Assembly: GCF_002294995.1 (NCBI RefSeq)
Contig: NZ_NSGF01000005.1
Coordinates: 62,001 to 126,000 of the forward strand
Source: Mesorhizobium sp. WSM3860
GTDB taxonomy: Bacteria > Pseudomonadota > Alphaproteobacteria > Rhizobiales > Rhizobiaceae
Length of the DNA stretch: 64,000 bases
Reading direction: 5' to 3'
The position numbers were made by a program, and so were the translations under genes. Position 1 is the first letter of the stretch, and every line of letters starts with the position of its first letter. This document shows positions 50,038 to 58,872 of the stretch, one piece after another. The notes under the pieces are model-generated. The model had not been told where the DNA came from, searched no databases, and was given only the letters and a program-made list of their open reading frames with translations.

Positions 50038-50949
50038 AACGCAAGATCCTATGCCTGCTTTCCCAGCCTTTATCGTGTGGCCTTGCTTATGAAGGGCTTG
50101 CATATGATCCACTTCGCCATAAATTTTTTATTGGACTTGCCGGAGGTTTACATCGCGCGCCTTGGGGATCGCGGATTACGTCCACAAGGTTTGGCCAACC
50201 AAGCCGCCGTTGCCGTTATAAGGGGTACGCCCGACCGCTCGGCTGCGAATCAGGCCGGTCCTCCGACTCGCGCACCCCGCTGTGGATCTGCTCGTTGATC
50301 GTCACGATGATCCGGCGCGCGACGCCATCTTTCACCTGGCCGAGTTCGTGGTGCAGAACGGCGCTGCTGCGCCGAGCCGCGCTCCTCCCACCTGGTAATG
50401 GCGCCGCCGACATTGACATACGCCCACATGCGGCCATGCGGGCCTGCAAGCGAATGCGGTCATGGTGATTTTCGCCGCCCACCGCTCGCAGCCGATGATG
50501 AGGGGAGGGACGCAATCGCGCAAAGGTGCGTTCCTCTGCCACGGCCGTCACAACAATTTAGCGAATCCAAAGCATCAAGTCTCGCCGCCGTTTGAATAGC
50601 AGCGCGGCTTCGACCGGCGTGCAGATGTCGACATCGCGCCCGGACTGTCACAATCAGGCATTTCGAAGCACAAAAGGGCGAACACGGAGAGGCTGTAATG
50701 ACGCTGGTTCGTGTTTGCTCTCCGATACGAGCGTACCTCAATCCCTACATCCGTCATGAGTGAGATGGTCTGGTCATTCGATGGAGTGGGTTGGCCAAGC
50801 ATGCTTGCCAGCTGAGAGCGCCCGTTACACCCGGACAATATCAGACGACAGCAACTTCAGTTCAGCGTTCACCAGAATGGATTTGGTCTCTTGCGCTAAT
50901 ATTTGCTTTGAGAGATGCTGGCCTCAGCCATGGGAGGGGTTGGGGGGAT
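50038..50949. other. gene-poor stretch
   Basis: About 910 bp between nodB and the lipoprotein gene. Short frames on both strands have no recognisable motif. Confidence 0.3.
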
Positions 50950-51450
50950 ATGCAAATAAAGGTGTTGCCGGCACTCTGTGCGGCTGCCGCTCTATGCGGC
51001 TGTCAAACTAGCAACCAAGCAGATTACGTTCAGATCGGGTATGGGCCGAGTTTCGATGTCGCTCATGCACAGTGCGAACTTCAGAAAAGGTCAGTAGACC
51101 AAGGCTATATTGCTATCGGGTCGCCGGGGTTTGTTGCCGGTGCCGGGGTTGGCAATGCTATCGGCAATGCGATTGCCGAGGATGATTTCATGAGAAATTG
51201 TCTCATCATCAGCGGTTGGAAGCGAGCGCCGCATGGACAAGCTGGCGCGGCAGCAGCGCCGGTTGTTACCGGTGCATCGGCTACGCCCTATGGGATTGCC
51301 CGCGCGCCTGGCAGTTGGATCAACACCGCGCTGTTGGACTGGAAGGATGCGAACAACAAATGCGTTGCTGGTGACAAGGCGGCTTGCGCCACGCGAGCTA
51401 AACTTGGAGTGAAGTTGAAATCAGCCGGCATCAATCCCTCCCCGGTGTAA
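50950..51450 (+). CDS. small lipoprotein with glycine-rich segment
   Basis: A 166-residue protein with a lipoprotein signal (MQIKVLPALCAAAALCGCQT, lipobox LCGC, Cys near residue 18), then a short body and a glycine-rich hydrophobic segment (GFVAGAGVGNAIGNAIAEDD) near residue 60-80 resembling a glycine zipper. GGAGGGG precedes the ATG. The family is unknown to me. It opens a same-strand run of six genes (50950-55931). Confidence 0.65.
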   Translation: MQIKVLPALCAAAALCGCQTSNQADYVQIGYGPSFDVAHAQCELQKRSVDQGYIAIGSPGFVAGAGVGNAIGNAIAEDDFMRNCLIISGWKRAPHGQAGAAAAPVVTGASATPYGIARAPGSWINTALLDWKDANNKCVAGDKAACATRAKLGVKLKSAGINPSPV

Positions 51451-51465
51451 GGCGGGAACGACGCT

Positions 51466-51849
51466 ATGCGAAGGAAGATCTCGATGTGCGTCGCAATCGT
51501 GGCCTTGAGTGTTAGCGGCTGCGCGGCCGACTATCTCAACAACTACGACACGATGACGTTGGCGTCAGGTGACTCCGCTCGCCAGAACCAGCTTCTCCAG
51601 ACGGTCGACCCGTTCAACCCCAACAGCAACAACACGAAGATCGAGGGCGACGGGCAGCGGATGACGGCTGTCATTCAAAAGTACCGCGGAACGGCGCAGC
51701 CGGCATCTGCCTTGCCAAACACCGGCGCCGATCTGGACTGCGCCGGCGGCAGGGGCAACAACCCCGTCGTCCAGGGACCTGTCTCGGTCGGCCCGTCCGA
51801 TCGCAACCGCCTTGACCGTGATCACGATGGCGTGGGTTGCGAGAGGTAG
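51466..51849 (+). CDS. lipoprotein with Excalibur-like calcium-binding motif
   Basis: A 127-residue protein with a lipobox (LSVSGC) at the N-terminus and a C-terminal segment DLDCAGG ... LDRDHDGVGCER that matches the Excalibur motif (two Cys and DxDxDGxxCE), thought to bind calcium outside the cell and often found beside or in nuclease-like exported proteins. Here a nuclease gene lies 215 bp downstream. Role unknown. Confidence 0.7.
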   Translation: MRRKISMCVAIVALSVSGCAADYLNNYDTMTLASGDSARQNQLLQTVDPFNPNSNNTKIEGDGQRMTAVIQKYRGTAQPASALPNTGADLDCAGGRGNNPVVQGPVSVGPSDRNRLDRDHDGVGCER

Positions 51850-51858
51850 GGGAGCAAA

Positions 51859-52068
51859 ATGAAATTCGGGATCCGCAGACCAAGCATCAAACGCAGCTTG
51901 GCGGCCAGAACATCCGTCAAGCGTATGGTGAAGCAAAGTCTCGGCATGAAGGCTCCACGCGGTATGGGATGGGTCACCGACCCTAAGCGAGCCGCTTACA
52001 ATCGGGTCTATGACCGCACCACCGTCAGTTTCTGGAGCCTGCTCAAAAGGTTGTTTGGCGGCAGATGA
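51859..52068 (+). CDS. small basic protein
   Basis: A 69-residue very basic protein (RPSIKRSLAARTSVKRMVKQ; GMGWVTDPKRAAYNRVYDRT). Similar small basic proteins with a GMGW.(K/D)P segment occur in phages and Firmicutes, with no known role. GGGGAGC precedes the ATG. It overlaps the next gene by four bases (ATGA), so it is likely translated with the nuclease. Confidence 0.6.
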   Translation: MKFGIRRPSIKRSLAARTSVKRMVKQSLGMKAPRGMGWVTDPKRAAYNRVYDRTTVSFWSLLKRLFGGR

Positions 52069-52871
52069 AGCAACTCCGCGCCAAGCGCTCTCGCGCCAGC
52101 CGTTGGGCAAGCGTGCCGCTCCGCCTCGTGCTGGTAACTGTGGCGGCGGCTACCGCCCTGGTGACGCAGTTTGTCATGCACAACACCGGCTCGCTGCCAG
52201 AGATCAATTTGCAAAACCTGATCAAGCCGAAGCCAGTCGCGATTGGTGGAGTCGCCTCGGTCATCGATGGCGATACGATCGAGGTACATGGTCAACGAAT
52301 ACGTCTCAACGGTATCGACGCGCCGGAGAGCCGCCAGTACTGCGACGATGCGAAGGGGTTCGAATATCCCTGCGGCCGGCGTTCCGCCCAAGCGCTGGAT
52401 GAGTTCCTGGCTGCCTCCAGGCCGATTCACTGCTCGTTCGTTACGTGGGATCGCTACGGGCGCTTTGTCGGAGATTGCACCCGGTCCGACGGCGCCAACG
52501 TGGCGGCGTGGATGGTCGAGCATGGCGAAGCTCTCGATTGGCCGAAGTACAGTCAGGGCGAATATGCAACGCAACAATCGAAGGCCAGTGCTGCGAGGGT
52601 CGGTTTATGGGTGGGATCTTTTCAAGCGCCGTGGGACTGGCGAGCGCAACATAGTGACGACGGGCCAACGACTGCACCGCTTTCAGTTTTCAGTAGCGGA
52701 AATGCCGGCTGCAATATCAAAGGCAATATATCGGCTGAGGGCGAACGCATCTATCACATACCGGGACAAAAATATTATAGCGTCACCCTAATTAGCCCGG
52801 CTAAGGGGGAAAGGTGGTTCTGCTCGGAAGCCGAGGCCGTCGCAGCCGGTTGGAGACGGTCAAAGCGGTAG
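52065..52871 (+). CDS. membrane-anchored staphylococcal-nuclease-type (SNase) protein
   Basis: A 268-residue protein. Residues about 15-35 are a membrane span (LVLVTVAAATALVTQFVMH), so the nuclease probably faces the periplasm. The SNase domain has VIDGDTIEVHGQRIRLNGID (Asp and Arg of the active site) and DRYGRFVGDC, GLWVGSFQAPWDWR. A C-terminal domain of about 50 residues with GYHIPGQKYYS-like spacing (IYHIPGQKYYSVTLIS) and WFCSEAEAVAAGW follows, as in several rhizobial exported nucleases. It is overlapped at its start by the small basic protein gene. Confidence 0.85.
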   Translation: MKQLRAKRSRASRWASVPLRLVLVTVAAATALVTQFVMHNTGSLPEINLQNLIKPKPVAIGGVASVIDGDTIEVHGQRIRLNGIDAPESRQYCDDAKGFEYPCGRRSAQALDEFLAASRPIHCSFVTWDRYGRFVGDCTRSDGANVAAWMVEHGEALDWPKYSQGEYATQQSKASAARVGLWVGSFQAPWDWRAQHSDDGPTTAPLSVFSSGNAGCNIKGNISAEGERIYHIPGQKYYSVTLISPAKGERWFCSEAEAVAAGWRRSKR

Positions 52872-53182
52872 AGTTTCTCTACAGGACGGAAACCCCTCTT
52901 TGCACTTCGAGCTCGGTCCCTGCGCGAAAACAATGCCAGAGCTCCGCACTCGGATTCTTGAAGTAGGCCCCTTCGCGTTCGACCAGCCGAGAAAGCGGTC
53001 AAACGAGCCCATGTCTGAGGGTTCTGTTGCCGGCTTGTTCTACGGGAACACAACTCGTCCAGATCATAGTAACGATATTTCCAACTTGTTGACCGCCTTG
53101 TCCCGTTTCAGAAAATTTCCTGATGCAAGCCGAGCAATTAAATGGCAGGGTAAAAATGGGAAAGTAAAAAGGCGGGCGCCGA
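52872..53182. other. intergenic stretch
   Basis: About 310 bp with no reliable gene; a 117-codon frame here overlaps the next gene and has no ribosome binding site or family match. Confidence 0.3.
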
Positions 53183-54772
53183 GTGAATTCAAGCATGAGC
53201 CAAAAGCTGGCCAGCTACGGCCAGTGGACATACCGTGGCGCTTGGGCGCTTGAGATTACAGCATCCATCATCGGTTTGGCCACCGGTCTGGCTTTGGGTG
53301 TTCAAGCCTTCGAAGCCAGCCAATCAGCTACGGCAATGGACTTGGTTCTGGCGAGCGCTCCTTTCTTCATTGTGTCGATTGCCGAACTCACCAAAATCCC
53401 GATCGCAACGCTTCTGTACAGCGCGTCCTGGTTCTGGAAGCCTGTGCTTTTGATCTTCCTGCTCCTGCTTGCCGGCATCACTTTCGAAACTGTGCTGCTT
53501 GGCCTGGAGCGCGCCGGCACTCTTCGTGAACTGCAATACGAGGAGATCGCCGATGAGATCGACACTCTCACCAGGGAGAACGCAAAGCTGACCGCCTCGG
53601 ACGAAGCGGCAAAACAGACGGATCAAGTTGCCAAAGCAAAGGCCGATCTTGAGGAGGTGGGCACGCTTGCCGACAATGCGCGAAAGGAAATTCAATCACG
53701 CATCGGGGATGTTGACGCGGAACTACAGGCAACCACGGCACTGACGCCTGAGGCGGCAAAGGCAAGAGAACAGCTTAAGGATCAGGAGCAAAGGCGCACG
53801 GACCTAGTTGCCGAAAGAGACACAAGGGTCAAGCAAGCGGTCGAGGAATTTGAGCGGCAAAGAGACAGTTACGTCGAACGGATCAAAGACGCCAGGGAAA
53901 GCGGCGACGCGGCTTCAGCGAAGCGCTGGGAAGACGAGATCGGAAAGCTCGCTAATCCCCGCACGAAAACGGAGGCAAAGTACGACCCGCAGATTCAGAA
54001 CCTTGATGAGCAGATCGCGGCTGCCCGCGCTGAGTTCGACCGGCTGAGGCTACAAAGCCCCAAGATGACCGATGAACAGAAGCAGGTGCTGCAAAATCGG
54101 CGTGTAGATCTGGAGAAGTCACTGGACGAGATTTCGGCCGATTGGGAGCGACGGCTTTCTCAAGCGCGAGGAGACCTGTCCGCGGCGCAGAGCGCCGAAG
54201 CGACTGAAGGAAAGGTGCTTGCAGCAAACCAGGCGAGACGCGACGAGATAGCAAAGCAACTCAACGAGCTTGAGAAAAGGCGAATCCCGCTGGCTCGGAC
54301 TGATCAGATCCGGCGAATTGCAGCGCGGTGGTACAGCGAGAAGCCCGAACAGGTAAGCGAAGGCGAGGCAGGAAAGATAGCGGCCATTTGGTTTGGCTCG
54401 CTTGCGCTCATCGCCGGCCTTGCCGGACCGATCACCGCGATGGTGGCTCTCGGTCTGCAGCGCATCGCTGCACAGGCTGAATCTCGTTCCGAGAACCGGT
54501 TGTCACGTCTGATCAGGCGCCTGCTTCTAAGATGGCGCTGGCGCCGAGTGCGAACTGTCAAAGTCCCGGTCGAAGTGCCGGTTGACAGGGAGGTGGAAAA
54601 GCGCGTCGAGGTCCCGGTCGAAAAAGTGGTGAAGGAGATTCTGTATGTTCCAGTCCTCACCGACGATCCGGACGCGCTGCGCAAAGCATTGAACGAGGAA
54701 TTGCCGGCCGACGTCGTGGATCTCGTGAAGGTAGCAGCAAAGGGCGGTCGCAAACGTGCTGGTCCGGCATAA
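53183..54772 (+). CDS. four-TM protein with long cytoplasmic-or-periplasmic coiled coil
   Basis: A 529-residue protein of unknown family. Three hydrophobic spans occupy about residues 24-45, 53-75 and 87-107, a highly charged heptad region (about 110-390) follows, and a fourth span is near 398-425. The C-terminal tail is very basic (RRLLLRWRWRRVR) with repeats of VPVE/VPVD/VPVEK. A GTG at 53183 has GGCGGG six bases upstream; an ATG at 53195 is the alternative. The layout suggests a membrane-organising or sensing protein. Its stop overlaps the next start by 17 bp. Confidence 0.7.
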   Translation: MNSSMSQKLASYGQWTYRGAWALEITASIIGLATGLALGVQAFEASQSATAMDLVLASAPFFIVSIAELTKIPIATLLYSASWFWKPVLLIFLLLLAGITFETVLLGLERAGTLRELQYEEIADEIDTLTRENAKLTASDEAAKQTDQVAKAKADLEEVGTLADNARKEIQSRIGDVDAELQATTALTPEAAKAREQLKDQEQRRTDLVAERDTRVKQAVEEFERQRDSYVERIKDARESGDAASAKRWEDEIGKLANPRTKTEAKYDPQIQNLDEQIAAARAEFDRLRLQSPKMTDEQKQVLQNRRVDLEKSLDEISADWERRLSQARGDLSAAQSAEATEGKVLAANQARRDEIAKQLNELEKRRIPLARTDQIRRIAARWYSEKPEQVSEGEAGKIAAIWFGSLALIAGLAGPITAMVALGLQRIAAQAESRSENRLSRLIRRLLLRWRWRRVRTVKVPVEVPVDREVEKRVEVPVEKVVKEILYVPVLTDDPDALRKALNEELPADVVDLVKVAAKGGRKRAGPA

Positions 54773-55931
54773 CACTGCACTCCTCGAAAAGGCGGTCGAG
54801 CTGGTCGTCAAGCGAGCGGCAATTCCCACTCTGGAGGCTGAAGCTGCAGCCTACGACAGGATGGCCCGCGCTAATGCCTTCCGCAGGATGATGACGGGCG
54901 CAGCCGTGGCGGTTGCTGCGGTCGGCATTGGTTATGGAGCAGCATTGTTCTTCGGGCGTGAGATCAGACCGCCAGTCGCGCCTGATAAGCCGGTCGAGAA
55001 GCACACCGACAGACTTGATCCGTCCGACATGACCACACAACCCAAGTCGGTCCGAACCGATCCACCTAAGGAAGCAAAGCCGGTTGAGCCTTCACCGGCA
55101 CCGCTGCCCAAGCCTGACAAGGTGACCGAGGATTTCAACAAGTTCCTCACGAAGGAGGTCGACTTCGGGGGTGCTCACTGGACGCTTACATCGGGGCACT
55201 ACTTCACCGAAGAGAACGATCCCACTTGGGATCGAGCGTGGTGCTACACCCGTCGGCTTGTGAACGGCGTCGACGTCAACACAGACCTTGTAAACCGGCT
55301 GACCCCAACGGCGACGCCCCAAGCTCCCATCGCGCCGCCAGCGACACTCGCATCAGTCGGGCTAAACGACGATTCCGCCAGGGAGCTTGCATCCAAATGT
55401 GCTTGGCTCGACGGCAAGGCTTTTAGCCCAGCAGACTTCCAGCTCCCTTCTGGACGGGCCGAAGCGGCCAAGAAGCTCATCGCGCAAGATGGTTGGGACG
55501 CGATGGGGTTCGACCTCCAAGGAATGCCGCTCATGAACCTCTCGTTCGATCAATGCCAGACCAGATGCGAGGGTGACGATCAATGTCAGGCCATCACCTA
55601 TGACAAGAAGCACTCCGCGTGCTTCCTGAAGGGCGATGCCTCGATCCTGGTTAGGGCTCCGGACGCCGCCATGGCCGCAAAGCCCGCGGTCGCGAGCAAG
55701 GTCGAGTATTCCAGCCTAGTCTTCTACAAGAATACGGTGGTCGTAGGCGATTCCTATTCGAACGAGCCTAGCAATTATGCCAGTTGCGTGACTGCTTGCG
55801 CCGTGGATCAGAAATGCTTGGGCTTCAATTTCGATGGTCCGAACAACATGTGTTCGATGCTGAACCAGGTGTCCTCGCTCTCTGTCTTTAAGGGCGTGGC
55901 TTCCGGAACAAAGGCTGCCGGCAATCAATGA
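54756..55931 (+). CDS. membrane protein with two PAN/Apple-like domains
   Basis: From a GTG at 54756 the 391-residue protein has a short N-terminal helical part, a TM span near residues 48-67, a Pro-rich linker and two Cys-patterned PAN-like repeats (LSFDQCQTRCEGDDQCQAIT with CFLK, and NYASCVTACAVDQKCLGFNF with MCSMLN). PAN domains bind proteins or carbohydrates outside the cytoplasm. It overlaps the coiled-coil gene by 17 bp, so the two products likely act together. Confidence 0.75.
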   Translation: MLVRHNTALLEKAVELVVKRAAIPTLEAEAAAYDRMARANAFRRMMTGAAVAVAAVGIGYGAALFFGREIRPPVAPDKPVEKHTDRLDPSDMTTQPKSVRTDPPKEAKPVEPSPAPLPKPDKVTEDFNKFLTKEVDFGGAHWTLTSGHYFTEENDPTWDRAWCYTRRLVNGVDVNTDLVNRLTPTATPQAPIAPPATLASVGLNDDSARELASKCAWLDGKAFSPADFQLPSGRAEAAKKLIAQDGWDAMGFDLQGMPLMNLSFDQCQTRCEGDDQCQAITYDKKHSACFLKGDASILVRAPDAAMAAKPAVASKVEYSSLVFYKNTVVVGDSYSNEPSNYASCVTACAVDQKCLGFNFDGPNNMCSMLNQVSSLSVFKGVASGTKAAGNQ

Positions 55932-56230
55932 CCCGATCCCTGACAGGCTTCCTCGATAGTCTGCAGGAGCCGCGGACGCCCTACAACTCGCCGAAGCGGC
56001 TATCGCAGGCGCTCGGCGTGAAGGTGCCAACCTGGCCCAGTTGACGGGGGTTCACCGCAACAGGCTCCGTAACCCGTCATCGGAGCGCCTGCAGGGTCGA
56101 ATGCGCGAGATGGTGAAGGTGATCTCGGCTGCGACGGAACTTACCGGCGACATAGACAAGGCGATCTACTGGTATCGCAACGAACCGATCGCCGACTCCC
56201 GGACAGCCCCTGGCAAAAATGGGACTGTCC
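55928..56230 (+). pseudogene. Xre/MbcA/ParS-type antitoxin, frameshifted
   Basis: MTRSLTGFLDSLQEPRTPYN and LSQALGVKV are in one frame and TGVHRNRL, MREMVKVISAATELTGDIDK and AIYWYRNEPIAD in the next. One missing G in AAGGTG-CCAAC near 56025 explains the break. The joined sequence is an antitoxin of the Xre-RES type with the C-terminal toxin-binding domain, cut off soon after NEPIAD. Confidence 0.75.
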
Positions 56231-56450
56231 GGGCGCCAGATCGCTCGCATCGAGAAGAAAACCCCGCCATCATGGCAGCTTGCGGACATGAGTCATCACG
56301 GCCGGGCTGCGCGGCATCCTGTTCCCGTCGCTGCGTCATGCCGGTGGGGCACCAACCTGGTGATCTTTCCGGCCAACCTTGTCGACAGCGATCATGTCGC
56401 GGTTCACGATCCCGATCACCGGCTGCCACCCGACCAGTCGTCCTGTCCTG
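56230..56450 (+). pseudogene. RES-domain toxin fragment
   Basis: Pieces in two frames read as the C-terminal end of a RES toxin (GILFPSLRHAGG in one frame, GTNLVIFPANL and DHVAVHDPDHRLP in another). The N-terminal catalytic part is missing. It follows the broken antitoxin, so the whole Xre-RES pair is decayed. Confidence 0.65.
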
Positions 56451-56564
56451 AGCCTGTCGCTGTGGCGCAAAGCGACAACGCCCAGGTGCTGCTAGCCGCC
56501 GGCGACCGACACAACTCATAAAGGGCGGCCGGCGAGTTCAGCGCGAATGTCATCGATGACCAAG

Positions 56565-56801
56565 TCAAGACACCCCTTGCCTACGACGCAGCGCGAGCAC
56601 CTCGCGCGGCGCCGCTTCGTTGGCTGCAATGATCACCGCTTCGACGCGGCCCATCCATTCGGGCCAGCGCAGTTCCACCGGCTGATGTTCCGGTTCGGTC
56701 TCGAACAGCGACGGCTGATCGTTCGGCTTGCGGCGGGCGGACGCTTGGCTGATCGCGAGAGCCCAAACAGCCGGAAGGGGGTGCGGCCCGACAGCTCGCA
56801 C
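56565..56801 (-). pseudogene. ScpB-like fragment
   Basis: The reverse strand reads DQPSLFETEPEHQPVELRWP and EWMGRVEAVIIAANEAAPRE, matching the start of ScpB-like (segregation/condensation) proteins found on rhizobial islands, then ends at a stop soon after VLALRRRQG. The rest of the gene is absent. Confidence 0.6.
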
Positions 56802-56915
56802 ACCGCCTCGAGCAGTTACAGTCGCTCGAACAGGCGCGGCGTCGCAAAGCCCGACAGGTTTTTGTCACAAGCGATCCGGCGACAGCATCTTCATTCAGGA
56901 GTAAAAATAACGCCG
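56755..56915 (-). pseudogene. DUF1403 C-terminal fragment
   Basis: The reverse strand shows LFLLLNEDAVAGSLVTKTCR and, after a frame change, FATPRLFERL, an in-frame stop, then LEAVCELSGRTPFRLFGL. This matches the C-terminus of DUF1403 proteins, which lie just upstream of ScpB-like genes on rhizobial plasmids and islands. Only the end remains and it is broken. Confidence 0.6.
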
Positions 56916-56999
56916 CCGGCGCCCTTGGCGCGCAGTTCTGGTGCCGCCGCCAAGAGTTTTCGGCGCGGCGACAGCTCGCCGGCCAGCCGGCAGGCACTT

Positions 57000-57481
57000 C
57001 AGCCAGCGCCAGGCAAACCGCCCGCTCAAAACGTTTGTTCCCAGCGCGGATGCGCTTGCCGCAACTATAAACCCTGCGTCAAGATTGCAGTGGCCAGAAG
57101 CCGCCCCAGCCAAATCGTCACAGCGCCCGAACATGAAATCATACCGGCCGGCGGACTTGCACGAGCTCGGCCGGCTGACTTGCACGGGGTCGGCCAACCT
57201 TGCACGCTGCAAGTGGAGCAGGCGAGTGAAGGAACACATGAATCGGGGAGGGGTCTTCAATATTTTGCCTTGCTCTAATCGATTATAGTCGTGAAGAGCA
57301 ATTTCCGTCCCTTTACTTGCCGCTCAAGTCACGGATAAAAGAGCGCAGCACCGATTCGGTAGCTTATTCCCTGTCTTTCGCGTACTCGCGGTCCGTGGCG
57401 CCGCGTGGACGATTGAAGACCGACGGACTCACCAGCAGGTGGGCACGGGGGGCGGGATTGGCAAGCCACAGGAGTAGGATA
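57000..57481. other. leader region of the ubiquitin-like operon
   Basis: No gene is seen. The promoter of the Ubl operon should lie here; a weak TTGCCT/TATAGT pair near 57267-57291 has too short a spacer to be trusted. GGAG stands about nine bases before the Ubl ATG. Confidence 0.3.
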
Positions 57482-57775
57482 ATGTCGAAGGATTCAGGTA
57501 AGAACGATCACGCCGGCGGGCCAGGCAAGATCGAGATCACGGTGGTGGTGAACGGCCAGCCCACGCAGGTCGAAGCCAATCCCAACCAGCCGCTGCACGT
57601 GGTTCGTACCAAAGCCCTTGAAAACACGCAGAACGTCGCCCAACCGGCCGAGAATTGGGAATTCAAGGACGAGGCCGGCAACTTGCTCGACGTCGACAAA
57701 AAAGTTGGCGATCTCGGTTTCGCGAACACTGTGACCCTGTTCCTCAGTCTGAAGGCGGGCGTTGCAGGTGCCTGA
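57482..57775 (+). CDS. ubiquitin-like modifier protein (BilA/DUF2604-like)
   Basis: A 97-residue protein with a disordered N-terminal 15 residues and a beta-grasp pattern: KIEITVVVNGQPTQVEANPN (strands 1-2), LHVVRTKALENTQN (helix), ENWEFKDEAGNLLDVDKKVG and VTLFLSLKAGVAGA. It resembles the DUF2604-type ubiquitin-like proteins encoded next to E1/E2/JAB genes. It lacks a di-glycine tail; the last residues are AGVAGA, so a peptidase may have to trim it to a Gly. It overlaps the E2-like gene. The fold is inferred from pattern and context. Confidence 0.8.
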   Translation: MSKDSGKNDHAGGPGKIEITVVVNGQPTQVEANPNQPLHVVRTKALENTQNVAQPAENWEFKDEAGNLLDVDKKVGDLGFANTVTLFLSLKAGVAGA

Positions 57776-58385
57776 ACCCCAAACTGTGGATCCGGAGGTC
57801 TCCCGAGCGAAGTTTGATCGGGAGATCGGCCGTTTCCGGCCATATGCCGATGCCTATCGGGCTCAGGGCTGCTTCCTGCTTGAGGCGAGCTTCCCACGCG
57901 CTTTCTTTATTTTCGGAAGCCCCAAGTTAAAACCGCGGGTGATTAGCGCAGCGAGCGAGGTCGACTTCACCAACTACGACTTAAGACCGCCGTCGGTGGG
58001 CTTCGTCGATCCATTTACGCGCCAGCGGATTGCCCGGAAAGATCTATACCTGAAAATGCTGAGACGCCCGCCGCTGCCCGGAACGCCGCCGGAGATGATT
58101 GGAGCTCTCATCCAGCAGAACGCCGTGCCGCTGACGGACTTCATCCAGGCCAACGGGCCCGAGCACGAACCTTTCCTGTGCATGGCGGGAGTGCGGGAAT
58201 ACCACGATAATCCAGCCCATTCGGGTGACCCATGGCTACTTCATCGGGGTTCTGGAGAAGGCTGTTTGGCCTTCATTCTGGACAAGATCATCAAATACGG
58301 AATCAACCCTATAGAGCAGTTGCAGATTCAGCTCCAACCGACCATCGTGGGAATGGCGGTGTCGCCTCAGGCGATACCGGAATGA
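57768..58385 (+). CDS. E2-like ubiquitin-conjugating protein
   Basis: From a GTG at 57768 (TTG at 57762 also possible) this 205-residue protein resembles the divergent E2 (UBC-like) proteins of bacterial Ubl operons: SFPRAFFIFGSPKLKPRV fits the UBC beta-sheet, and REYHDNPAHSGDPW plus RGSGEGCLAFILDKI carries His146, His151 and Cys166, a candidate catalytic Cys at the family position. Cys138 (PFLCMAG) is the alternative. Its start is inside the Ubl gene and its stop overlaps the JAMM gene start. Confidence 0.75.
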   Translation: MPEPQTVDPEVSRAKFDREIGRFRPYADAYRAQGCFLLEASFPRAFFIFGSPKLKPRVISAASEVDFTNYDLRPPSVGFVDPFTRQRIARKDLYLKMLRRPPLPGTPPEMIGALIQQNAVPLTDFIQANGPEHEPFLCMAGVREYHDNPAHSGDPWLLHRGSGEGCLAFILDKIIKYGINPIEQLQIQLQPTIVGMAVSPQAIPE

Positions 58386-58870
58386 CTGAATTGAAAGATG
58401 TAACGAGCGTGACTCTCCCGCGGAGCTGCATCTCGACCACGCATGCGCATCTGCGCTCAGCTGGTCGCGAGGGCAATGAGGGGATGGCGCTCTGGGTCGG
58501 CGTTCAGCAAGACCGGCAATTTGCCGTGACAGAGACGGTTATCCCGGCGCAGCGTCACATTCGCACAAGCGATGGCGTTTGCGTGATAGTTCCGGCCGAA
58601 GAACTGCACCGGCTCAACGTCTGGCTCTACAAAAGCGGCCTGAAACTGTTGGCCCAGATTCACAGCCATCCGGGCCGCGCCTACCATTCGACGACCGACG
58701 ACGCTTATGCGGTTGCTACAACGGTTGGGTGTCTGTCGCTGGTGGTGCCGAATTTCGCCCGTGAGCCTTTCGATCTTGCTCGCGTCGCTGCCTATCGACT
58801 TGACGCAAAGGCGAACTGGAATGAGGTCGCGTCCGCGGCCCTGATGCGAATGATCACGATAACGAGCTGA
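58382..58870 (+). CDS. JAMM/JAB-family metallopeptidase (deubiquitinase-like)
   Basis: A 162-residue protein with an intact JAMM zinc site: Glu33 (GNEGMALWVG) and HSHPGRAYHSTTDD with His94, His96, Ser103 and Asp106. Such peptidases cut isopeptide bonds or process the Ubl C-terminus in Bil-type systems. The start overlaps the E2-like stop (ATGA) and the next gene starts two bases after its stop. Confidence 0.9.
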   Translation: MTELKDVTSVTLPRSCISTTHAHLRSAGREGNEGMALWVGVQQDRQFAVTETVIPAQRHIRTSDGVCVIVPAEELHRLNVWLYKSGLKLLAQIHSHPGRAYHSTTDDAYAVATTVGCLSLVVPNFAREPFDLARVAAYRLDAKANWNEVASAALMRMITITS

Positions 58871-58872
58871 CG

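Noticed and set aside
52900-53253. 117-codon frame between the nuclease and coiled-coil genes
   Set aside because: It overlaps the start of the coiled-coil gene and lacks a ribosome binding site or family similarity.
56547-57278. 243-codon plus-strand frame in the TA/ScpB region
   Set aside because: It is antisense to recognisable DUF1403 and ScpB fragments and has no motif of its own.
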